Origin: Maniola hyperantus
Taxonomy: Eukaryota; Arthropoda; Insecta; Lepidoptera; Nymphalidae
Direction: 5' to 3'
Length of the DNA: 64,000 bases
Assembly (NCBI RefSeq): GCF_902806685.2
Contig: NC_048543.1
Coordinates: 4,196,106-4,260,105 of the forward strand
Shown: piece by piece, positions 34,266 to 47,152 of the stretch
How the letters are laid out: each line of letters starts with the position of its first letter
Numbering within the stretch: position 1 is the first letter of the stretch
The notes under the pieces: model-generated
Databases searched by the model: none
Seen by the model: only the letters and a program-made list of their open reading frames with translations
Told to the model about the DNA's origin: nothing
Position numbers and translations under genes: made by a program

Positions 34266-35039
34266 CTGTAGACCCGTTGATCTATTCCTTCGTAACACTC
34301 ACTTGATTCATTTCTAGCTATTTTGGTCGCCATCCCCAAAATCCGATAAGAAGCTTCGCTTCAAAAATATGAGGTCAAATGACTCTTAACTTTTAAGACG
34401 CTTTCAGTATTCGAGGAAAGTAGTTCATAATAATAAACGTCTACACTCTTCGCTCAACGCTCAAATCACATAAACGGTTTACGCGAAAACAATGATGTTT
34501 ATCGTCTAATAGTTTGTGTACATTTCGCATGCAGCCGACAGGCGCCGCTTCACCCACGAGGCTTGGCGCCTAGGAAGCATTAGTGTATATACGGAAGGAA
34601 AACTGGGACGTGCACGCCGATGTTGACTAAAGATTGGCTTTCAATAGCCTTCCAAATCATGACTAAGCAAGCTATTTTATTTATTCGAAACTAGCTGATT
34701 CCCAATCAGCTACCTAGTTGGAGATCATGAATTTGATTTGGATGGAATTCATAATGAAATTAAATGTGCTTTATTGTATACCATCATCAAAAGAAAGTAT
34801 TATAATTATTTATAATTATTGGATATTATTACATATTAAATTACATATAAAATACAGATAAAAAAAACAAGTAATAATTAAGTAGACCTAGGTTTAGTAG
34901 ACGTATGAATGGGCAACCCCTGCACTAGTAAACACTGTATTACAGTGGGTTGCCTTCTCCATTTCTAAAAACTTGAATAAATGTTATTACAATTTGGTGC
35001 TCTAAGGTCGGATATGTTATACCGGTGTCTATTACAAGT

Positions 35040-35135
35040 GATAGTGGTGTGCATGTATGCGAGTGCGTGTGTGCGTGTGTTAAGGTGTGTATGTGTGTGT
35101 GTTTGTGTGGGTGCGTGTGTGTGTATGTGTATTAT
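35040..35135 (+). repeat. Impure (GT)n microsatellite
   Basis: About 95 bp of GT-rich sequence with interruptions (gtgtgtgtgtttgtgtgggt). The open frame across it is low complexity. Confidence 0.85.
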
Positions 35136-35429
35136 TTGTATGTTGTATGCCTACGTTTTGTTTTATAATCTTTAATTCATGGAGTTTTTTTCCTTTCGGA
35201 ACAGTATGCCTATGTTTCTTCTGGATAAAGTAATAATGATGTGAGAGTTATTAAAATCAGTTCAGTAATTTCAGAGTTTATCGAGTACAAAGAAACAAAC
35301 AAACATTCCTCTTCATAATATTAGTATAAGAATTACATTTAGCATTATACCTTGGGCTTTCCTAATTTGCTAGAGTAGCATACCGTTCAATAATCGTTAA
35401 CGTAGCTAATATACTGTGCAAGATAAACT

Positions 35430-35560
35430 CTTCTTCTTTTGTGGCTTTTTGTAAACTAAAATTACACCTCTAACTGTATTGCTATCCCTTTCATAATACT
35501 CTCTGTAGGAAAGGATAGCACTATAATTTTAGAGATTGTGTACAATAGATTAACCACAAT
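35430..35560. mobile_element. MITE-like element (family I)
   Basis: tgtaaactaaaattacacct, tgctatccctttcataatac, ggaaaggatagcactataat and gagattgtgtacaatag parallel the copy at 54896-55045. Confidence 0.45.
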
Positions 35561-35863
35561 CTCAAAAAACTAATTATGCTAACTAATTATCCTATAACAT
35601 AGTATGATTCAGAACACACTGCAATCCCTGAGGTTTTTTAAAAAGATAAACATGCAATGATCGCATCGCTAGCGCAGTTTTTGGGTACATGAGTTTGGAA
35701 GGCACCTTGCGCCTAGCTAGGCACGCTGCGTAAGAGTGTACACACGGAAACAAAATTGATACGTGATCGCCCTCTCTATAAATACTTACCTGTATTTTAA
35801 GCATTTATTTGGCAAATAATATTCTTTCTTTGGTAAAGGAATTTTTTTTAAAAATTTAATTCA

Positions 35864-36184
35864 GATACAAGTTAGCCCTTGACTGCAATCTCACCTGGTG
35901 GTAAGTGATGATGCAGTCTAAGATGATAGCGGGCTAACCTGGAAGGGGTATGGCAGTTTTTATTAAACCCATACCCCTTTGGTTTCTACACGGCAACGTA
36001 CCGGAACGCTAAATCGCTTAGCGGCACGGCTTTGCCGGTAGGGTGGTAACTAGCCACGGCCGAAGCCTCCCACCAGACCAGACCAGAAATTTAGAAATTA
36101 TAAAATTCCAAACCCCTGCCAGGAATCGAACCCGGGACCTCCCACTATTAAGACCACAGCGCTCACCACTGCGCCAGGGAGGTC
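35864..36184 (-). mobile_element. tRNA-derived SINE (S2), full length
   Basis: Reverse of 27974-28283: cagatacaagttagcccttg start, and end with B box gaatcgaacccgggacctcc and A box accactgcgccagggaggtc. Confidence 0.85.
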
Positions 36185-36252
36185 GTCAAAATGATTTTTT
36201 TGAAAAATGTGAAATGCAATTTGGTATATGCACCTAGTTGTTTTTGTAAATA

Positions 36253-36825
36253 GAAGCTTTATTCGCGACTTCTTCCGCGTGGATTTTGGTGATTTTAAAA
36301 TCCTGTGGGAACTCTTTGGTTTTCTGAGATAAAATAAAATAGCAGCCTATGTCAGTACTCAGTCCCTTCAAGTAGGCACCTCTGTATCAAAATTCGTTTA
36401 ACAGATGAGCCATGGATGGGGTAACAGACGGACGGATAGACAAATACTTAATAATTCGCATTTATACTTATTACCTATTTGTATGGATGAAATAGAAACC
36501 GTAACTATTGTGAAATCTGTGCAAATTAACTAAGATGGTAGCAAAAGAACCTGGAAGGGGTATGGTATACCTAATCTTAATCGGCTTCTAGGTGGCATTG
36601 TAAGGGAATAATAAATCGCTATGACCTCAAAGCTTTGGTAATTATTTATAGGTAACCAGCTATTGCCTGCAACTTTCAAAAACCCCGTGGGAATTCTTTG
36701 ATTTAGCAGGATAAAAAGTAGCCTATGTCACTCTCCTATACTCAGACAAAAATCACGTCGATCCGTAGCTCTGTTGCGACGTGATTGGAGGACAAACCAT
36801 CAAAAACACTTTCGCATTTATATGG
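36253..36825 (+). repeat. Two B repeats, diverged
   Basis: Copies are at about 36253-36475 and 36657-36825. Both carry (a)taaaa(ag)tagc(a)gcctatgtca-type cores. Confidence 0.55.
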
Positions 36826-37259
36826 GTAGTGACTAAACAGTACCATAAACTTTATTATATGTAATTCCCCAAATTGACCCCACTAGGGAACAAACCCGGG
36901 ACCTTCTCACAGCACCACGCACTGTACCAAGTAGGCCGCCAAATTATCTTGTTAAAATGCACGCTAGCTAAAATCTTACAAAATACAAAGTGTAAACACT
37001 CAACAGTTAACACATATAATGACTTTAACGTAATAGTTTAGTACCTAACATTCCATTTGCATAATACGAAACAAAACGCGCCTCCATACTGGCGCCACTC
37101 GTAAAACATTGTATTTACGAGTATCCATTTAGACCTATTACTATTGTCTCATTTCATTAAAACCACTGATTAAGGGAACATGACTTGTTCTGCAACTGCC
37201 CGCACTGTCTCTAAACAAACGCTGATCTGATCTAAATAAATAAATTGATTTATTCTTCA

Positions 37260-37500
37260 CTAGATGATGCCCGCGACTTCTTTCGCGTGGATTTAGATTT
37301 TTAAAATTCCCGTGCGAACTCTTTGATTTTCCGGGATCAAAATTAGCCTATGTCCTTTCCCGGGATGCAAGTTATATCTGTACTGATATAACTGGGATGC
37401 AAGTTATATCAAAATCTGTTAAACGGATGAATGAAGAATCCGTGAAAATCTAGCAGACAGACAGACAGACACACTTACGCATTTATAATATTAGTATGGA
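37260..37500 (+). repeat. Dispersed repeat B
   Basis: ctagatgatgcccgcgactt to tttataatattagtatgga. A 24-bp internal stretch (gggatgcaagttatat) is duplicated. Confidence 0.75.
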
Positions 37501-37559
37501 AGTATGGATTTGGACCTTGATTCGTACCTTTTAGTATGATTACTGATTAGTAGGTCATC

Positions 37560-37830
37560 ATCATCATCATCAGCCGATAGACGTCCACAGATGGATAGAT
37601 AGCCCCTTGTAGAGACCACATGCAACGGTTTTGCGCCGCCTGAATCCAGTGGCTCTCTGCGAGGCGATTGATGTCGTCGGTCCACCGACTGGGGGTCTTC
37701 CAACGCTGCGCTTTCCGGTGCGAGGTCGCCATTCTAGTTAGTAGGTACCTTGGGACCCCGACGTCTATCGATTTTTCGTAGGTACTGTACCCTGCAAATT
37801 ACAATTTCAGCTTCGCAACCCGTTTAGCTA
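37560..37830 (-). mobile_element. RTE-like LINE fragment
   Basis: It starts with a catcat run and cgatagacgtccaca; the minus frame reads RWTDDINRLAESHWIQAAQ. Only the far 3' end is kept. Confidence 0.75.
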
Positions 37831-38703
37831 TTAGCCGATTAGTATTTTTATAATTTTAAAATATAATTTAGTAGATCTAGTAGATAATTTAGTATTTTTA
37901 TAATTTTAAAATATAATTTACTAGCGTAACGTCTTTTTCTCCTTGATCTGCTCTACAAAATTTATCCTTGATATTCTTGTAAGTCACAAGTCAAAACTTA
38001 CAACTTCAAAAGGATGATCACAAAAGCCGTAAAAACGTGCGTTTGAAAATAACCTGTGCGTATTTTAAAAATCACAGTTCTGAACAAGGTATATAACTAA
38101 CTACCACAACACGATGTCATATTAACGTTTCGCTTTGCATCAAATCACAATATTTTGGCCTTGAATCGAATTGAACCGATATTGCGGCACCGCGATGAAT
38201 CTAATGGGTGATTATAGTGATATAGATGTGCATTTAAATTGAGGAGGAATTAGTTTATGACAGAGATACGAAATTGAACGGCTACACAATACACGTGTTT
38301 GTATAAACTCGTATTTGTGGCCCGACGCAGATTTCCACGCTCCACGCTCTTGTGCTCTTCCGACGAATTGAGAATCCTTTTTTGAAGTCAGTTAAAAATG
38401 AATTCCATACTAAGAGAAATTTCCCACAGATTTTTTCCGTCCAAAGGGGAGAACTGTTTCTTTACCTATACTGATTCAGAAAACTGTGAAATTTTTACTA
38501 TGGGGAAAGGAAAGATCTCCCATTTAAAGCGTTTCGCCTTTGGAAGGAAAAAATCAGACAGAATGTCAGGAAAATCACTCAGTGTCCTAGGAGTCATTGG
38601 ACACCTGAAAAACTTTTTATCTCATCTGGCTATCGGGATCTCATCTCAACCCGCATTGGTAGTCATCTCAAGATTTCAAAATTCTCATAGTCTTCTTTCT
38701 CTA

Positions 38704-38748
38704 ATTTCACAATTATGCTTAGAGTATATCTAAGCATAATTGTGAAAT
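38704..38748. repeat. Perfect palindrome, 20-bp arms
   Basis: The arms atttcacaattatgcttaga and tctaagcataattgtgaaat (38704-38723, 38729-38748) flank a 5-base loop. It has no matching MITE copy in the window. Confidence 0.85.
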
Positions 38749-39013
38749 GAGTACCTACTTATTTCGTAGTTTAGAAAAGATTTATTATTGGCAGAATCAT
38801 TCTTTTACCAAGTAGATATTTATATCACAAGCGTTAGGTTAGGTGCCTACCTTGGAGGGAAGAAAAACTTGAAGCTAGGCTTAGCTTATTATGTAGGCAT
38901 ATATGGTGAAAAGAAGGTGGTGACGTCGCAAGAATAATTTCTTTATCATTAAAGAGAGCTTTATTCATGTGAAAAATATTCGTAGCTTATTTTTTAAAAC
39001 AAAAAGGGTCATA

Positions 39014-39283
39014 ATGTTTTACGGTTATTTTCTTGTAAGTGTTATTTTATTGTTAATGCTTTTGCCTCTCACGTTTTACAGCTGTATCGAGGAAATCGTT
39101 CCGGTAAGAGGATTGATAAGATGTTTGGAGGAGGATCGCAGTTATGTTCATTTTTATTGTTACGTACTAAAATGCTTATGGAATTCTATGTCTGATGTCC
39201 GCGACTTCATTCGCGTGGATTTAGATTTTGCTCATGCGAATCTATGTCCGTCTCTAGGAGGCAAGGTATCTCTGTGCCTGTAA
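39014..39283 (+). other. Open frame with a hydrophobic N-terminus; doubtful
   Basis: From ATG 39014 the frame gives MFYGYFLVSVILLLMLLPL, which is signal-peptide-like. The second half (from about 39190) falls in B-repeat sequence (gtccgcgacttcattcgcgt), so the frame as it stands is not a gene. A short exon using the donor cttgtaagt at about 39035 is conceivable but unsupported. Confidence 0.15.
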
Positions 39284-39404
39284 AGATATGATGACGCCGC
39301 GTGAAAGAGGTGACAGACGGATAGACAGGCGTTAGACTCCAATTCTAACGCCTATCGGATTTTCGAACATTGTGTTGCATTTCGACTTTGCATTGAAAAG
39401 CGCA

Positions 39405-39505
39405 CAGTTGGAAGATCCTCCATTATGTGGACAGACGACATCAAACGAGTCACAGGGAGCCGCTGGATTCAGGCGTCACAAGATACTTAGATGTCCAGCC
39501 GTGGA
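39405..39505 (+). mobile_element. Small RTE-like LINE fragment
   Basis: gtggacagacgacatcaaac and gccgctggattcaggcgtca are the 3'-end signature seen at 31800-31850. Confidence 0.6.
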
Positions 39506-40209
39506 CATCTATTACAAACACAAATTAACAGTTTTGACTCTCAGTAACCGTAACATGTTACCTATTCTGAATAAATAATTTGACTTTGACTTTGATATGA
39601 TAAAGTTGTTTGGATAAAATTGTTACGTCAGATCTACATTTTAATTTTGATTTTCCTTATGGTTTTCCGGGATTAATCATTCAATACAGATTTATGATAT
39701 TTAACCAGGGGAAATACGTGAGCGTAATTAATCATTGTTCACAAAAGATTAGGTATAAATGGTTAAAAGTTACATTTTATATACAACGGTAATTGGAGAT
39801 TACAGTCATCATAAATTCTTAGTATTTTAAACCGTTGATGTACTTAAACCTACTTAGATTTGTTGCCTGGTCTTATAAATTGCATCACTTTTAATCGTTA
39901 AAGATTATCTTAAATATCATTCTTTTTCTGTGTTCTTTAGATTAAAGATCGTGGCCCAGGCGCGAGGTTCCAGGTTGTTCCAGCCTAGAGTTGATCAGCT
40001 GTTTCCATTTATTTCTGTTGGTGGTCATTTTAGCGATTGAGTATAACTTACACGAATTGGACTACTTCAGTTGGTCAGACCATCAGTCCACCACTCATTG
40101 GTGAGCGGCCTCTCCCTTCATTTTCAAATATGTCTATTCAAAAACATTATATGTGAAATAAAGAGCATATCCAGTTTTGATAATGGTAAAAACCACATGG
40201 GAATTAAAA

Positions 40210-40515
40210 ATCCAGATTCTTCTACGGATTTTTTCATTTCTGATTTAACCACGCTGAGAAACTCGAAGCATAGCTCTCTCTATCGGCGCTGAGTGACTCT
40301 TCCGCTTTCTTCTGAGGTCCATAGTTAACGATCATGTTTTGGGTTCCGAAGCTGAAGTGGCTATGGGCGGGGCACGTTTCAAGGTGTTGGAGTGGCCAGC
40401 TCACTTTGGAAAGCAGAACGTTTGGCAGACCCCACAGATACTAGATAAACAGACGACATCAAACGTGTAGCAGGCTGCCGCTGGATCTAGATGGACACCT
40501 AAGTCCAGCAGTGGA
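40210..40515. mobile_element. Fold-back pair of RTE-like LINE fragments
   Basis: 40210-40345 is minus-oriented (cttctacggattttttcatt, catagctctctctatcggcg). From about 40352 it switches to plus orientation (gctgaagtggctatgggcgg, ccgctggatctagatgg). Confidence 0.6.
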
Positions 40516-40616
40516 CGTCTACCAGCTCGTAAATTGTTATAAGCGAATACTCAGTGTCTTTTAATATTGACTAACCTCCATGTTTCAATTTGACCAGCTG
40601 CTTGATTGCGGTAGAA

Positions 40617-40770
40617 CGACAGCTACAATGACTTGATCGCAATCACTTGTGATTGGTTATTGCTCGCTCACTATTGGCTACAATGCATTGTTGCAACAAT
40701 AATCGCACAAATTCAAATCACAACAATTGAGATTGTAATAATGATTGAAGCAGGTTTTAGAAAATCACTA
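40617..40770. mobile_element. MITE-like element (family H)
   Basis: Reverse relative of 19200-19400 (tgattggttattgctcgctc, tgcattgttgcaacaataat). Confidence 0.55.
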
Positions 40771-40859
40771 CATATTTGTATTCAGAGAACTACTCGTTCT
40801 TGCATGCAATGGTAAACCATAGTACCTACCTCCTACCTAGAATCATTCTACTGGGTCAG

Positions 40860-42500
40860 GCTGTATTTCCAGAATAGAATAGAATATAATGTTTTTTATT
40901 CATGTAAACTTTTTACAAGTGCCTATGAATAGTCAGGTAGTTTTAATTTCCATAGGGGTTATCCAAGTGAGTGTCTTTAAAACTGGCAATAAGGTTTTTC
41001 CCTTTTCCCTACACAGTATATAGAAGACAGAAAACGGTACACAGTACACAGAAAAGGCATAGTTTTGTACTACTAGTTACTTACTGTGCTAAAGGAAGGT
41101 GACGTAATTTATTTAGAGTCGGCATCTTCAAAGAGCGTCGCGTGACATGATTATTGCACTGACTAATGTTGGGAATATACTCGTAACTTACTCGTAAACT
41201 CATATTTTAGCATCGTCACTGTCTTAGGCTGATCGCATATTGCCTCTTCGTGCACACCGCAAAATGTACGTGCGTAAATTTGCGTGTAGCCTCTATTGAG
41301 GCCATGAAATATCAATAAACAATTTTTACTCTTTTCTTCTTTTTTTTCTTTTTCATTTCTCTAGTTGGTTTGGTACGGTCCCTTCTACATCAGTTAGGTA
41401 CAAAGTAGGTAAGTACCTCCTGTTACTTAGGTCTATAATATATAAAATATAAAAAATGTGTCCGTTTAGCCTTTGAAACCATACAACCGATGTGCCCCAA
41501 ACCAGCTTCATTAGAAAGGCAATAATGCCAAGATCGTTTTAGATGAAAAATAGTTATACGGATATTTCTTTAGCGTATTAGCACACATCAGGTATCCGCT
41601 AGTATAATAAAAAATGTAAGTGTACCTAGACGTCAAAAAAATGTGAGAGTAGAAGAAATAAAAAATACCTCGCGTGTAGCGTACGGCTAAAATCATCATA
41701 AAAATGTTTGTGCAATATAGTCTTACTTAGAGAAGTTTGAATACATAACAGATGACTAATACTTATTGCTTTTTCTTTGCCTTTTTCTTCGATGTAGTGT
41801 GGTGCCATGACAAACTTTAACCACTCATACATCAATGGCTGTAAAGATGTGGTAAGTACACATATACGTAGGTGAGAACATTTACAGTATCCGTAAATGG
41901 CATATACAAAGTTATAGAGTTTATTATGATTTACTCTGTAATTGTGTGTGACGTGACCTCACGATAATTGTCTGGCTTGATTGTTGCGGCTGTGGAATTT
42001 AATTGCTATTTATTTGTGGCTTTGTAATTAATATAAGTATAACGGCGTGATTTATATTCAGACGTTGTAACTTTTAATAGACGATGTAAAATGTTACTGT
42101 TTTGCTTTTTATTTAAAAACTAGCGATCCTATTATGCGACGTCACTCTCGTGGGAATTTTATGAAGTCCGCACTTATTCCTTCTTAACATTATAAAGGAA
42201 ATCTCTGTGTAAAATTTCAGCTTTGTAAGTCCAAGGGTTTGGGCTTTGCTGAATCGGTCATTGAGTGAGTTAGGACTTTTCTTTTTAATTGATGAGATGT
42301 CAATGCATTTTAAGCGGTATTAACTAGGTTAACACTGCTTAAAATGCATTGTATGATTGACTAATAATTATTATAAGTATTATCAAATCATAATTCTTAT
42401 GATCAAGAACGGAAAATTTAGTTTTTTCTATTAGTTTAAAGATGATTTTCTATGTCATGCGTTTTAATAAGACTGCACTTGAAATTATCTGAGTCATAAA
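40860..42500. other. Intergenic, no gene seen
   Basis: AT-rich. Open frames are short and lack splice-bounded, gene-like stretches. I recognise no repeat with clear ends here. Confidence 0.5.
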
Positions 42501-42704
42501 ATAGTTAGCAAGTTAGTCAGTCTGTATTAATTCTTATGTAGGACTTTGAAACCATTACAATTACTATTCTTGGCTCCACATTAAATGTTTCAATTGAATA
42601 CTTCATAATACATATTTTAACGCATTGCCGATGCCAAAGAAAGTCTGAAAACAGCCCAGAACTCCCATTTACTTTTTTAGGACTTATGTGTATCATTCGA
42701 TCAA

Positions 42705-43115
42705 ACAATCAATCAGCCTGTTTGAGTCCTGGACATAGGCCTTCCCAAGAGCGCGCCACCACGCACGGTCCTCCGCCTTCCTCATCCACCCAGTTCTCGC
42801 CGTCAGTCCAGCGGGTTGGAGGTCGTCCCAAACTGTGCTTGTTGATACGCGGTCTCCACTCCAGAACACGTCTGCCCCAGCAGCCATCGGTTCTGCGACA
42901 GACGTGACCTGCCAACTGCCACTTGAGCTGGCTAATTCGTTGAGCTATGTCGGTCACTCTGGTTCTCCTACGGATTTCCTCGTTACAGATTTTGTCTCTC
43001 AGAGAGATACCCAACATAGCCCGCGCCATAGCACGCTGAGCGACTTTGAACTTGTGGACAAGGCCAACTGTCAGTGTCCACGTTTTAGCGCCAAACGCCA
43101 TAATTTACCTTTGTA
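42705..43115 (-). mobile_element. RTE-like LINE, C-terminal ORF fragment (second subfamily)
   Basis: The minus frame from 43101 reads MAFGAKTWTLTVGLVHKFKV, RRRTRVTDIAQRISQLKWQL, then AGHVCRRTDGCWGRRVLEWR. It is alignable to, but clearly different from, the copy at 24830. Upstream RT domains are absent. Confidence 0.85.
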
Positions 43116-43380
43116 AATTAAAAACCATTCATTACAATAAAAAATTTAACTATCTATGTATCTAAATACACCTTATTCAGTCAAACTATTAATTTGATCT
43201 CAATCGTTGGGTTGTTGTCGGAATGACGTCATTGAATGTTATTCTTGATTGAGTTTCAAATGATCAATATGGCAATTGGATTTCAAAGGGCTGCTACCAA
43301 TTTGCTCTATGCTCACACAGCACCCCGCCCAGGTTAACGCAGACGTAAGACTGTTTAAGAATAATGTACTTAAATATGTA

Positions 43381-43588
43381 AAAGGAAAAGGTGACTGCTT
43401 GACCGATCTATCAAAGCACCGCTCAAACTACTGAACGAAACGGGCTAAAATTTGGCATGAAGATAACTATTATGACGTACTTAGATATTTTCTAAGAAAG
43501 GGGTTTTGAAAATTCAACCCCTAAGTGGGTAAAGTAGGGGTTTGAAATTTGTGTAGTCCACGTTTACAGTCACGGGTATGAGTTAGTT
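43381..43588 (-). repeat. Dispersed repeat C
   Basis: Reverse copy: aaaaggaaaaggtgactgct, gaagataactattatgacgt, and end gtagtccacg. Confidence 0.7.
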
Positions 43589-44108
43589 TGTACCTAATAA
43601 CATTATAGAAACAGAAAGATTTCTTATTCAAATAAAGTGCTTTTGAACCGTCAAGTGAATCTATCACTGAATCACGATGCTCTTCCTATTACGACGTCCA
43701 TAATATTATTTTGAACAGTGTAATAGTAGCCTTGCACGTATCTGCTAATATTATGGAGCCCCGCCCCTTTTCAAATCAAATAATATTATGTGGATCAAAT
43801 ATGTGGAGCGTTGGTTGTTTATTCGAGTTCGTTTAGTTCATTTTTAGCACAGCCTATTTAAACTAAACTATCTATGCGATGATTTGAAATAAATATTTAC
43901 CTAGTTTTTATGTAAGCATGTTAGATTTAATAATAAGATGATAAATATCTTTTTCAAAATGGAAAATGTGTCAAACCGCAGACGTTTTTTAAAATGTTCC
44001 GACAGCCGTATGAAAAACATTAGTTTTTATTATATTTACCTTGTGTTATAATTCATTTCAAATTAATAATTTGGATTGTAATCACAAAGGCAAAAAGTCT
44101 TCCTAACA

Positions 44109-44226
44109 GCCGTACTCAGAGTCGCTTAATCGTTACTTAAGTTAGTTAAAACGAGACAGAGCTATATCTCTCACATAAATCTGTCTCGTTTTAACTCAAT
44201 CTTAAGTAACGATTAGCGAGTACGGC
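44109..44226. mobile_element. Palindromic MITE (family F)
   Basis: Arms of about 50 bp: gccgtactcagagtcgctta, then cgttacttaagttag, against the reverse of cttaagtaacgattagcgag then tacggc. Confidence 0.75.
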
Positions 44227-44924
44227 GGTTAGTTAAAAATTACCTATTCCTGCGACAGTCTTGTCGCATGTATGTGCTCTCATTATTAAATCGTGTCTAG
44301 TCGGTATCGTGAAGATATAACAAAGCACACAAACGACAATGAGATCATGTACAGATTTATTACAACTACCTAATACTAAATTTGCTTTCTGTTGATTCGG
44401 TATACAAGTTTCCTTGCGAACCAGTTAGGAGGAAAAAAGTTTTGATGAATAACTTCCGTATGAGTACCTATAGTGTCTTAATTTAGATCTGATCTAATTT
44501 TGTCTAAGGTCTAGTTGCATGACAGGTGGTTAAAGTTATGCTACTGTTAACTAAAGTTAACCTTTGAGAAAATGGAATGAGTAAATTGAGCTGGGTTGGT
44601 AATCACGGCACGGGCTTGATTCAGATTCAAAGCGAATTGAACCGAAATTCAATTTTTTTATTCAATTCTATTGATGCCATCAAATCTGGTCACATTATAC
44701 TTATTCACACGTTTTCTTGTGCCTGTAGCGGTGGTGCGTTTTATATTACTATACGACCTTTTTTATATTAATACACTTGACTTTTGAAAGGCTAGTAAAC
44801 AGACAGACACACTTTCGCATTTATAATATTAGTATGAATAACAACAAAATAGAGTTTAGAAATATTTCTATCATTAGATCATCGAATCGAAGACAAGAAA
44901 CATTGAGATACAAAAAGCTCAATT

Positions 44925-45705
44925 AATTCAAGTCGTATTTAATTAGTTAGCATGGCATTTTTCCCATGGATCGGTGGCAAAATATAATGGCAACTTATAT
45001 GTTGAACGCGAATAAAATTATAGGACGAGTCGCACGTTACACTTTTTTTAATAGGTACCTACCTACTAAAAATTCGTCTAAGGCTGTTCTCGGTCTGCAA
45101 AAGTTAGGCCAGACTGTAATGTAAAAAAATCGGTCCAATGCGAGTCGTACTCGCACACGAAGGGTTCCATACCATCGTAGATGAAACACTTTTTTTTTTT
45201 TTTTTTTTTTTCATGGCGGTCATTTTAAAATTCTTTTTATTTGTTGTTATAGCGGCAATACACGTCATTCTCTGAAAATTTCAACTCTCTACCTATTACC
45301 ATACCATAATTGCATAATTTAATTATTTTGTTATACCTATATCATGCAAACCCTACTAATTGCGTAGCTTTATCATTCAAGCCTAGAGCTTGAACATGGG
45401 TTTTCCTTCAGGTATGTGCTGACCCCAAGGCTGATCCTAAATCATGTATGTTGTCATCACTACTTATCTAACAAATTAAACACTATTATATTTAGGACTT
45501 ATTTATTCATAATTATATAGCAAGTAGGTACTTAATAAATTATTTAAAAAGCTCCAATGAATTCTAATCTAAAAAGCAATAAATCAATAATTCTAGTCGC
45601 ATTTAATATTTAAGGATTAGTATGGAAAGCATTATTTTTATGGATCGGTGGCAAAATATAATGTGGATTTGTCATTCGAGAATATTAATATCTTAAATAG
45701 GGTTG
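44925..45705 (+). repeat. Direct repeat pair about 670 bp apart
   Basis: 44925-45030 and 45593-45705 share (a)agtcg(t/c)atttaat and tggatcggtggcaaaatata. An A' fragment with a long T run (45187-45212) lies between them. Confidence 0.55.
45133..45350 (-). repeat. Dispersed repeat A' fragment
   Basis: tgcgagtcgtactcgcacac, gggttccataccatcgtaga, then the A' middle (attctctgaaaatttcaact). Confidence 0.5.
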
Positions 45706-46341
45706 TCGCTTTTAACTTTGCGATTAAACTAGAACATAGTAAGCAATAATAAGTATGTTTCCTGTTAGACAAAAACAAGAAATACTTATATATTAAAAGA
45801 TAATTAAAATACATTAAAATATAATGAAAGAATTATTGTAATATCTTTAAAAACGACGAAGTTATTCAACTTTGAATGTATCCGTCAGAAAAATAAAATG
45901 CCGCGCGGATAATTCTCGGTGCATCATTATTTGCTAGAATGATGACATCAATTAAGTAAAAAGTAAAAACCTCAGAACAAGGACTGTTAGAAGTAGCCCT
46001 ATTGTGACACTTACTGTTAGAGCGAAATAGCTAAATGCATTTAAGCTCTTGTTAGAACGTGACAAAATGATTATGTTTTGTCCTTATCACCGTGGCCACT
46101 TTTTTTGTTTGCCAAAATGTATTTGTACGTGAGTATTTGGCAACAACGTGAACTGTAGAAGGAATGACATTTCACAAGTAAGAAAATCTGCTTGAGCGAG
46201 AGGGACTGAGGGGGCCACGCTAGTTGAAAATCTGGACATATCTGTGGTAAATACCCTTTATCTTGTTATTTCCAATATTTAATGAAATATACGTAATTAG
46301 ATAGGTACTTATAGCTATATCTTACGAGGTCTAAAGACGTA

Positions 46342-46738
46342 TTTTTTTTTTTTTTTTTTAATAGATATAGCGAGCAAGCGAGCAGGCGGGTCACCTGATG
46401 TTAAGTGATTACCGCCGCCCATGAACATTTGCAGCACCAGAGGAGCCGCCGATGCGTTGCCGGCCTTTTAGGAATTTGTTGGTCCGCCCCTTGAATAACC
46501 CCATGTTATAATCTAGTGGGAACACCGCCGATGGGAGTTGGTTCCACAGTTTGCACGTGCGTGGAAAGAAGGATCTGGCGCAGCGGACGGTCGAAGTGCA
46601 CCAGACACCCAGATGGTGAGGGTGAAATTCCTTACGGTGGCGCGCGGTGCGGTTGTAGAAAAAAGAGGGTGGAATGAGGTCAAAAAGCTCTTCAGAGCAC
46701 TCCCCATTATACAGCATATTACATTAGAAAGAACGTGT
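46342..46738 (-). mobile_element. Jockey-like LINE 3' end with poly(A)
   Basis: The minus frame (46717-46409) reads LYNGECSEELFDLIPPSFF, HPHHLGVWCTSTVRCARSFF, LWNQLPSAVFPLDYNMGLFK and ends FLKGRQRIG... This is the conserved C-terminus of jockey-type ORF2 in moths. The T run at 46342-46359 is its poly(A) tail. It is 5'-truncated. Confidence 0.85.
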
Positions 46739-46881
46739 ACGTGTAAGGTACGTACTAAGTATAACTAAACAAAATGAAAAAAAAATTTATAATTATTTTT
46801 ATTGAGAAACATAAATCGACAGCCCTAATACATAATATGTTTTTGCTTTCATTTTAAGCCGGCGGGTGTAAAAAACTTGTA

Positions 46882-47094
46882 ATGACAGAGTCGCAAAAAC
46901 GTGCTCTCTTTGATATAAAGCACGTGGTAGCGTCAATGTGCTGTTACGACTTACAAGATATGGGCAAAAACAATATTATGATGTCATTTTCCAAAACAGA
47001 TGGAGAGTGTGATGTAAGATTTAATTGTGGGGACTGTTGCTTGACTGTAAAGCTATACAAAAACTCTTCAGTCAGGCCTAAAAACTTCGAGTGA
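46882..47094 (+). CDS. Small open frame, 70 aa, unknown
   Basis: ATG at 46882 in tgtaATGACA, stop TGA at 47092-47094. The product has four cysteines in its C-terminal half (ECDVRFNCGDCC) and looks more protein-like in composition than nearby frames. No domain was recognised and no clear splice partner found. It could be a remnant of a transposon or processed gene. Confidence 0.2.
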   Translation: MTESQKRALFDIKHVVASMCCYDLQDMGKNNIMMSFSKTDGECDVRFNCGDCCLTVKLYKNSSVRPKNFE

Positions 47095-47152
47095 CATTGA
47101 CAGTTACGAGTTATAGGTATTTGGAACAGACTTTTTTACTATCTAGGGTTCC

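Noticed and set aside
34981..35175. Cysteine/valine-rich 64-aa frame
   Set aside because: Translation of a (GT)n microsatellite.
38398..38733. 111-aa open frame
   Set aside because: No recognisable domain or splice partner, and it ends in the 38704 palindrome. Too weak to call.
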